A program made the position numbers and the translations under genes. DNA of 18,010 nucleotides from NCBI GenBank assembly GCA_964589725.1, contig CAZPUJ010000096.1:1-18010 (forward strand), written 5' to 3'. Shown one piece after another: positions 15,257-18,010 of the stretch. A model generated the notes under the pieces. That model saw nothing but the letters and a program-made list of their open reading frames with translations. It made no database searches and had not been told where the DNA came from. The number at the start of each line of letters is the position of its first letter. Position 1 is the stretch's first letter. The stretch comes from CAYSHJ01 sp964589725. GTDB lineage: Bacteria > Planctomycetota > Planctomycetia > Planctomycetales > Planctomycetaceae.

Positions 15257-16855
15257 TCATGAGCGTGTCGGCACGTCGGACGCCGTTGGCTTGCGCCAGC
15301 GACGGCCGGAACGGGCGAGGAGTTGGTCCGCGCGAGCCGGACCCCAAGTGCCGGCGGCGTACGGTTCCGGTGCGATGGCTTGCGACTCCCAGTGCTCCAG
15401 CACGGGAGTGACGAATTGCCAGGCCGCTTCGAGTTCGTCACTGCGCGTGAACAGCGTCGAGTCGCCGCGCAACACGTCGAGCAACAGTCGCTCGTACGCT
15501 TCGGGGAGTTCAATGCCGAAAGCGGCTTCAAATTGGAAGTCCATGGTCACCGGATGGATTTGGTACTGCATGCCGGGACGCTTCGACGAGACCGACAACA
15601 AGATCGCCTCGCTGGGCTGAATGCGAAAGACCAGCGTATTGGGCTGCGCGGTCACGAATTGGCACATATCTCCGTCGCATTCGACCGTACTGAAAAGGTG
15701 CAGCGGCGGCTGTTGGAACTGAATAGAAATCTCGGTGAATCGTTCGGGCAGGCGTTTGCCGGTGCGCAGATAAAAAGGCACGCCGGCCCAACGCCAGTTG
15801 TCGATTTGCACCTGCATCGCGACAAACGTCTCGCGGCGCGAATCGGCAGCGATGCGTTCTTCAGACAAATAGCCGGGCAGCGATTTGCCGTTGAATTCTC
15901 CGGCTGTGTACTGGCCGGGGATCGCCCAGTTGTCGAGCGAGTCATCCGCGGGGGAGAGGGCTTGCAGGAGTTTCAGTTTCTCGTCGCGGATCGCATCCGC
16001 TTCGAAACGAGCGGGCGGCTCCATCGCGACCAGGCAGAGCAATTGCAGCACGTGGTTCTGCAAGACGTCACGCAACGCGCCGGCTTTGTCGTAGTAGCCA
16101 CCGCGGCCGCTCTCAATCCCTTGTGACTCGGCGACGGTGATTTGCACGTGGTCGACGTGGTTGCGATTGAGCAGCGGTTCGAAGATCGAATTTCCGAAGC
16201 GATACAGCAAGATGTTCTGGACCGTCTCTTTGCCGAGGTAGTGGTCGATGCGGTAAATTTGATCCTCGCGCAGCAGCCGTCCGAGTGATTGGCTGAGTTG
16301 CTGCGACGAACGCAGGTCGCGCCCGAACGGCTTTTCGAAGACGACTCGCAGCCGGCACTTCGACTCCGGCGGCGGAATCATTCCAGCTCGGCTTAAAGAT
16401 TCGATGGACGGCAAAAAGAGACTGGGGTCGGTCGCCAAATAAACGACGCGCGTGCCGCAGCCTCCCGGCCGCTGTTCGATCCGTTCAACCGATTCGCGGA
16501 GTTGGGTGAAGTCCGCCGCTTCGTCCAGATTCGCGCGGACGTAATGAACTCGTCGCGAGAATGCTTGCCAGTCCTCGTCGGTGATGCCGCCGCGCACTTG
16601 TTGCGAGACGGTCTCACGCACCTCGGCTCGGAAGGATGCATCGGTTTTCTCACGGCGTGCAACGCCGATGATCGGGATGTGCGGCGGCAAGAACTCTTTC
16701 TTCCAGAGCGTGAAGAGTGCCGGCACCAACTTGCGCGCGGTGAGATCTCCCGAGGCTCCGAAGATCAGAATCGACGCATCGTCCGACGGCAGCATCGAGG
16801 GTCGGGAAGCTCGAAAACGTGCGGAATCGGCGGGGTTATGTGGGAGGCTCGACAT
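15257..16855 (-). CDS. zwf: Glucose-6-phosphate 1-dehydrogenase
   Basis: This enzyme oxidises glucose 6-phosphate to 6-phosphogluconolactone with NADP or NAD, the entry step of the oxidative pentose phosphate pathway. Motifs seen are the dinucleotide-binding IFGASGDLTARKLVPALF close to the N-terminus, the conserved FEKPFGRDL, the active-site RIDHYLGKE with its catalytic His pair region, and the following GYYDKAGALRDVLQNH. The C-terminal YERLLLDVLRGDSTLFTR and TWGP are also typical. The start is uncertain: ATG 16855 gives 532 residues, ATG 16795 gives 512, nearer the usual length. Neither has a Shine-Dalgarno site, and the frame opens upstream to a TTG at 16948. Neither pgl/devB nor gnd is adjacent. 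It is divergent from rpsR. Confidence 0.95.
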   Translation of the reverse strand: MSSLPHNPADSARFRASRPSMLPSDDASILIFGASGDLTARKLVPALFTLWKKEFLPPHIPIIGVARREKTDASFRAEVRETVSQQVRGGITDEDWQAFSRRVHYVRANLDEAADFTQLRESVERIEQRPGGCGTRVVYLATDPSLFLPSIESLSRAGMIPPPESKCRLRVVFEKPFGRDLRSSQQLSQSLGRLLREDQIYRIDHYLGKETVQNILLYRFGNSIFEPLLNRNHVDHVQITVAESQGIESGRGGYYDKAGALRDVLQNHVLQLLCLVAMEPPARFEADAIRDEKLKLLQALSPADDSLDNWAIPGQYTAGEFNGKSLPGYLSEERIAADSRRETFVAMQVQIDNWRWAGVPFYLRTGKRLPERFTEISIQFQQPPLHLFSTVECDGDMCQFVTAQPNTLVFRIQPSEAILLSVSSKRPGMQYQIHPVTMDFQFEAAFGIELPEAYERLLLDVLRGDSTLFTRSDELEAAWQFVTPVLEHWESQAIAPEPYAAGTWGPARADQLLARSGRRWRKPTASDVPTRS

Positions 16856-16963
16856 GGCTAGTCCGGCGAATACGGTGGTTACGGCCGCGGCACTGCCGCG
16901 CAGAACGGGTGTTTGAACCCGTCGGGCGACGACAGCAGACGACAGCAACGCCGTCCAGAAGGG

Positions 16964-16992
16964 TTGAAACTCCGCGGGGGCAACATCATACT
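16964..16992 (+). promoter_or_regulatory. Sigma-70-like promoter for rpsR
   Basis: TTGAAA at 16964-16969 (5 of 6 to TTGACA) is followed after exactly 17 bases by CATACT at 16987-16992 (4 of 6 to TATAAT). Initiation would fall near 16999, leaving a leader of about 50 bases before the rpsR ATG at 17050. This is the best promoter-like match I see in the window, and its position fits. Confidence 0.5.
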
Positions 16993-17049
16993 CTTCGTTT
17001 CAATTTCGGGACACGCTAGCAAGATTCTGTCTGCAAAGGTGCGAACTGC

Positions 17050-17334
17050 ATGACGAGGCTCACGACAACGGAAATCAAGAAACGCCGTAAAAAGAAGTCG
17101 CGGTTGAAGAAGAAGCTGACTTGCCGTTTCTGTCCCGACGGGTGCGATTCACCGCCTCGCCCCATTTACGTGGACTACAAAGATTTGAAGACGCTGCGTT
17201 TGATGGTCAGCCGGACCTCCACGGTGATTGGGCGCCGCCGCACCGGCAGTTGTGCGAAGTACCAACGAGCTGTTCGCGAAGCCGTGCTGCGATCTCGCTT
17301 CATGGCGCTGCTACCTTATGTGCCGGAAGAGTAA
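17050..17334 (+). CDS. rpsR: Small ribosomal subunit protein bS18
   Basis: bS18 binds 16S rRNA with bS6 in the platform of the small subunit. The 94-residue protein begins with a very basic tail (KKRRKKKSRLKKK, residues 10-22), then CRFCPDGC (25-32) and the S18 core YVDYKDLKTL (40-49), GRRRTGSCAKYQRAVREAV (61-79) and MALLPYV (85-91). Cys25, Cys28, Cys32 and Cys68 are placed to bind zinc, so this looks like the zinc-containing form. The segment between CRFC and VDYKD is several residues longer than usual. The ATG is preceded by AAAGGTG at a somewhat long spacing. The usual neighbours rpsF, ssb and rplI are absent; instead it has its own promoter-like site and a terminator, consistent with a single-gene transcript. 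Confidence 0.93.
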   Translation: MTRLTTTEIKKRRKKKSRLKKKLTCRFCPDGCDSPPRPIYVDYKDLKTLRLMVSRTSTVIGRRRTGSCAKYQRAVREAVLRSRFMALLPYVPEE

Positions 17335-17398
17335 CCCGGAAGTGTCACACAGCCACACGCGTTGATGGTTGCTGTCCGCCGGATTTCGTCTGGATCGA

Positions 17399-17444
17399 GA
17401 CCGAGGCGTGCGACAAATTTGCTCCTCGGTCCGTTTTGTTGTTT
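17399..17444 (+). terminator. Rho-independent terminator after rpsR
   Basis: A perfect 8-bp stem, GACCGAGG at 17399-17406 with CCTCGGTC at 17424-17431, is followed by CGTTTTGTTGTTT. The 17-base loop includes the palindrome CAAATTTG, which may pair further. It starts about 65 bases after the rpsR stop and ends just before the ribosome binding region of the next gene, so it should separate the two transcripts or attenuate read-through. Confidence 0.8.
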
Positions 17445-17455
17445 GGTGAACCTAA

Positions 17456-18010
17456 ATGCCAACGTTGACAACGCCCAAAAGTCGCGAGGGGGAAAGCATC
17501 TTGTCCCCTCGTCCCATGATTGACGTGCGCCACACGGCGCTCGAAGCCACGCCATTTGGCCCGGAGCAAGTCAAGCAACTGCGGACCGCGATTGCCGGAT
17601 CTCAAATTGGAGATGTCCGTCAGACGGTCGCCGAGTTGCAAAACACCGTCGAAGACGGTGACGCGTCGAAACGCAATCTGCTCGCGTTAGGCGTGGCGTT
17701 GTACTTGCTGGCCCGACATCGGCAGGCGGAGCAATATTTGTCGAAGGTGCCTGGCGACGCACTGGCGTCGTTTTATCTCGCTCACACGCTGGCGTCGCTG
17801 GGTCGATTTGACGACGCCGCCAAGAAGTTCGAGCACGCGGCCGAGCATGGCTGGGACAACATCGAATGCGTGCTGATGCGAGCGGGTGCGATGCGTCAGG
17901 CCGGTCGGATGGAAGAGGCCGAAACGCTGATTCGCAGCACTGCGCGCGCGGGAGCCACGCGTGCCGAGTACTCCTTCCAAATGGGCTGCATTTTGGCAGA
18001 CCGCAGCGAT
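17456..18010 (+). CDS. TPR-repeat protein, cut by the right edge of the window
   Basis: The frame is open from ATG 17456 to the last base, giving 185 visible codons and no stop. After a non-hydrophobic N-terminus (no signal peptide), helical pairs with TPR character appear: NLLALGVALYLLARHRQAEQYLSKVP, ASFYLAHTLASLGRFDDAAKKFEHAAEHG and ECVLMRAGAMRQAGRMEEAETLIRSTA, roughly residues 74-165. The consensus small-residue positions (Gly8, Ala20 type) are present. The protein is probably cytoplasmic and a protein-protein adaptor; the role is unknown. ATG 17456 has GGTGA six bases upstream. An alternative ATG at 17516 follows a 7-bp hairpin (17485-17511, CGAGGGG with CCCCTCG), which lies inside the gene if the first ATG is used. 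Confidence 0.82.
   Translation, partial: MPTLTTPKSREGESILSPRPMIDVRHTALEATPFGPEQVKQLRTAIAGSQIGDVRQTVAELQNTVEDGDASKRNLLALGVALYLLARHRQAEQYLSKVPGDALASFYLAHTLASLGRFDDAAKKFEHAAEHGWDNIECVLMRAGAMRQAGRMEEAETLIRSTARAGATRAEYSFQMGCILADRSD

Noticed and set aside
14566..15531. Minus-strand open frame of 321 codons crossing the small membrane gene
   Set aside because: It is arginine- and serine-rich with no recognisable motif, and overlaps the more protein-like 14962-15222 gene and the 3' end of zwf.

Overview
The window looks like chromosomal DNA from a planctomycete, probably a Pirellula/Rhodopirellula-type bacterium. This is inferred from protein style, not from a marker gene. The signs are a very large secreted protein with two quinoprotein-type propellers and TPR-like repeats, an ABC-2 transporter paired with a large lineage-type membrane-anchored protein, many genes without a clear Shine-Dalgarno site, and housekeeping genes scattered singly instead of in classical operons. 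I see no tRNA or rRNA gene, CRISPR array, transposase, integrase, phage gene or toxin-antitoxin pair.

Layout, left to right. Positions 1-431 hold no gene I can support, only two short inverted repeats. A TIM-barrel sugar isomerase/epimerase-like gene (432-1262, minus) is divergent from a three-gene plus-strand cluster. That cluster is an ABC ATPase (1599-2495), an ABC-2 type permease with a large soluble domain (2537-4126), and a membrane-anchored protein of unknown function (4123-5460) joined to the permease by an ATGA overlap. Next come the ribosomal silencing factor rsfS (5491-5955, start uncertain), an MFS transporter with an unusual loop insertion (6070-7548) and a 1560-residue secreted double-propeller protein (7656-12338).

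A repeat-bearing spacer (long imperfect inverted repeat at 12369-12515) leads to an apparently exported methionine sulfoxide reductase B (12638-13201). A perfect 24-bp-arm hairpin (13251-13318) separates it from the convergent leuB (13408-14481, minus). After a 480-base non-coding stretch come a small two-helix membrane protein (14962-15222), zwf (15257-16855, minus), the ribosomal protein S18 gene rpsR (17050-17334) with its own promoter-like site and a convincing intrinsic terminator, and a TPR protein that runs off the right edge (17456-18010).

Functionally this is mostly core metabolism and translation (leuB, zwf, rpsR, rsfS) mixed with envelope functions (ABC-2 system, MFS transporter, secreted propeller protein, exported MsrB). 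I found no convincing new multi-gene system. The least explained elements are the 4123-5460 protein tied to the ABC transporter, the architecture of the 1560-residue protein, and the two intergenic inverted-repeat elements.
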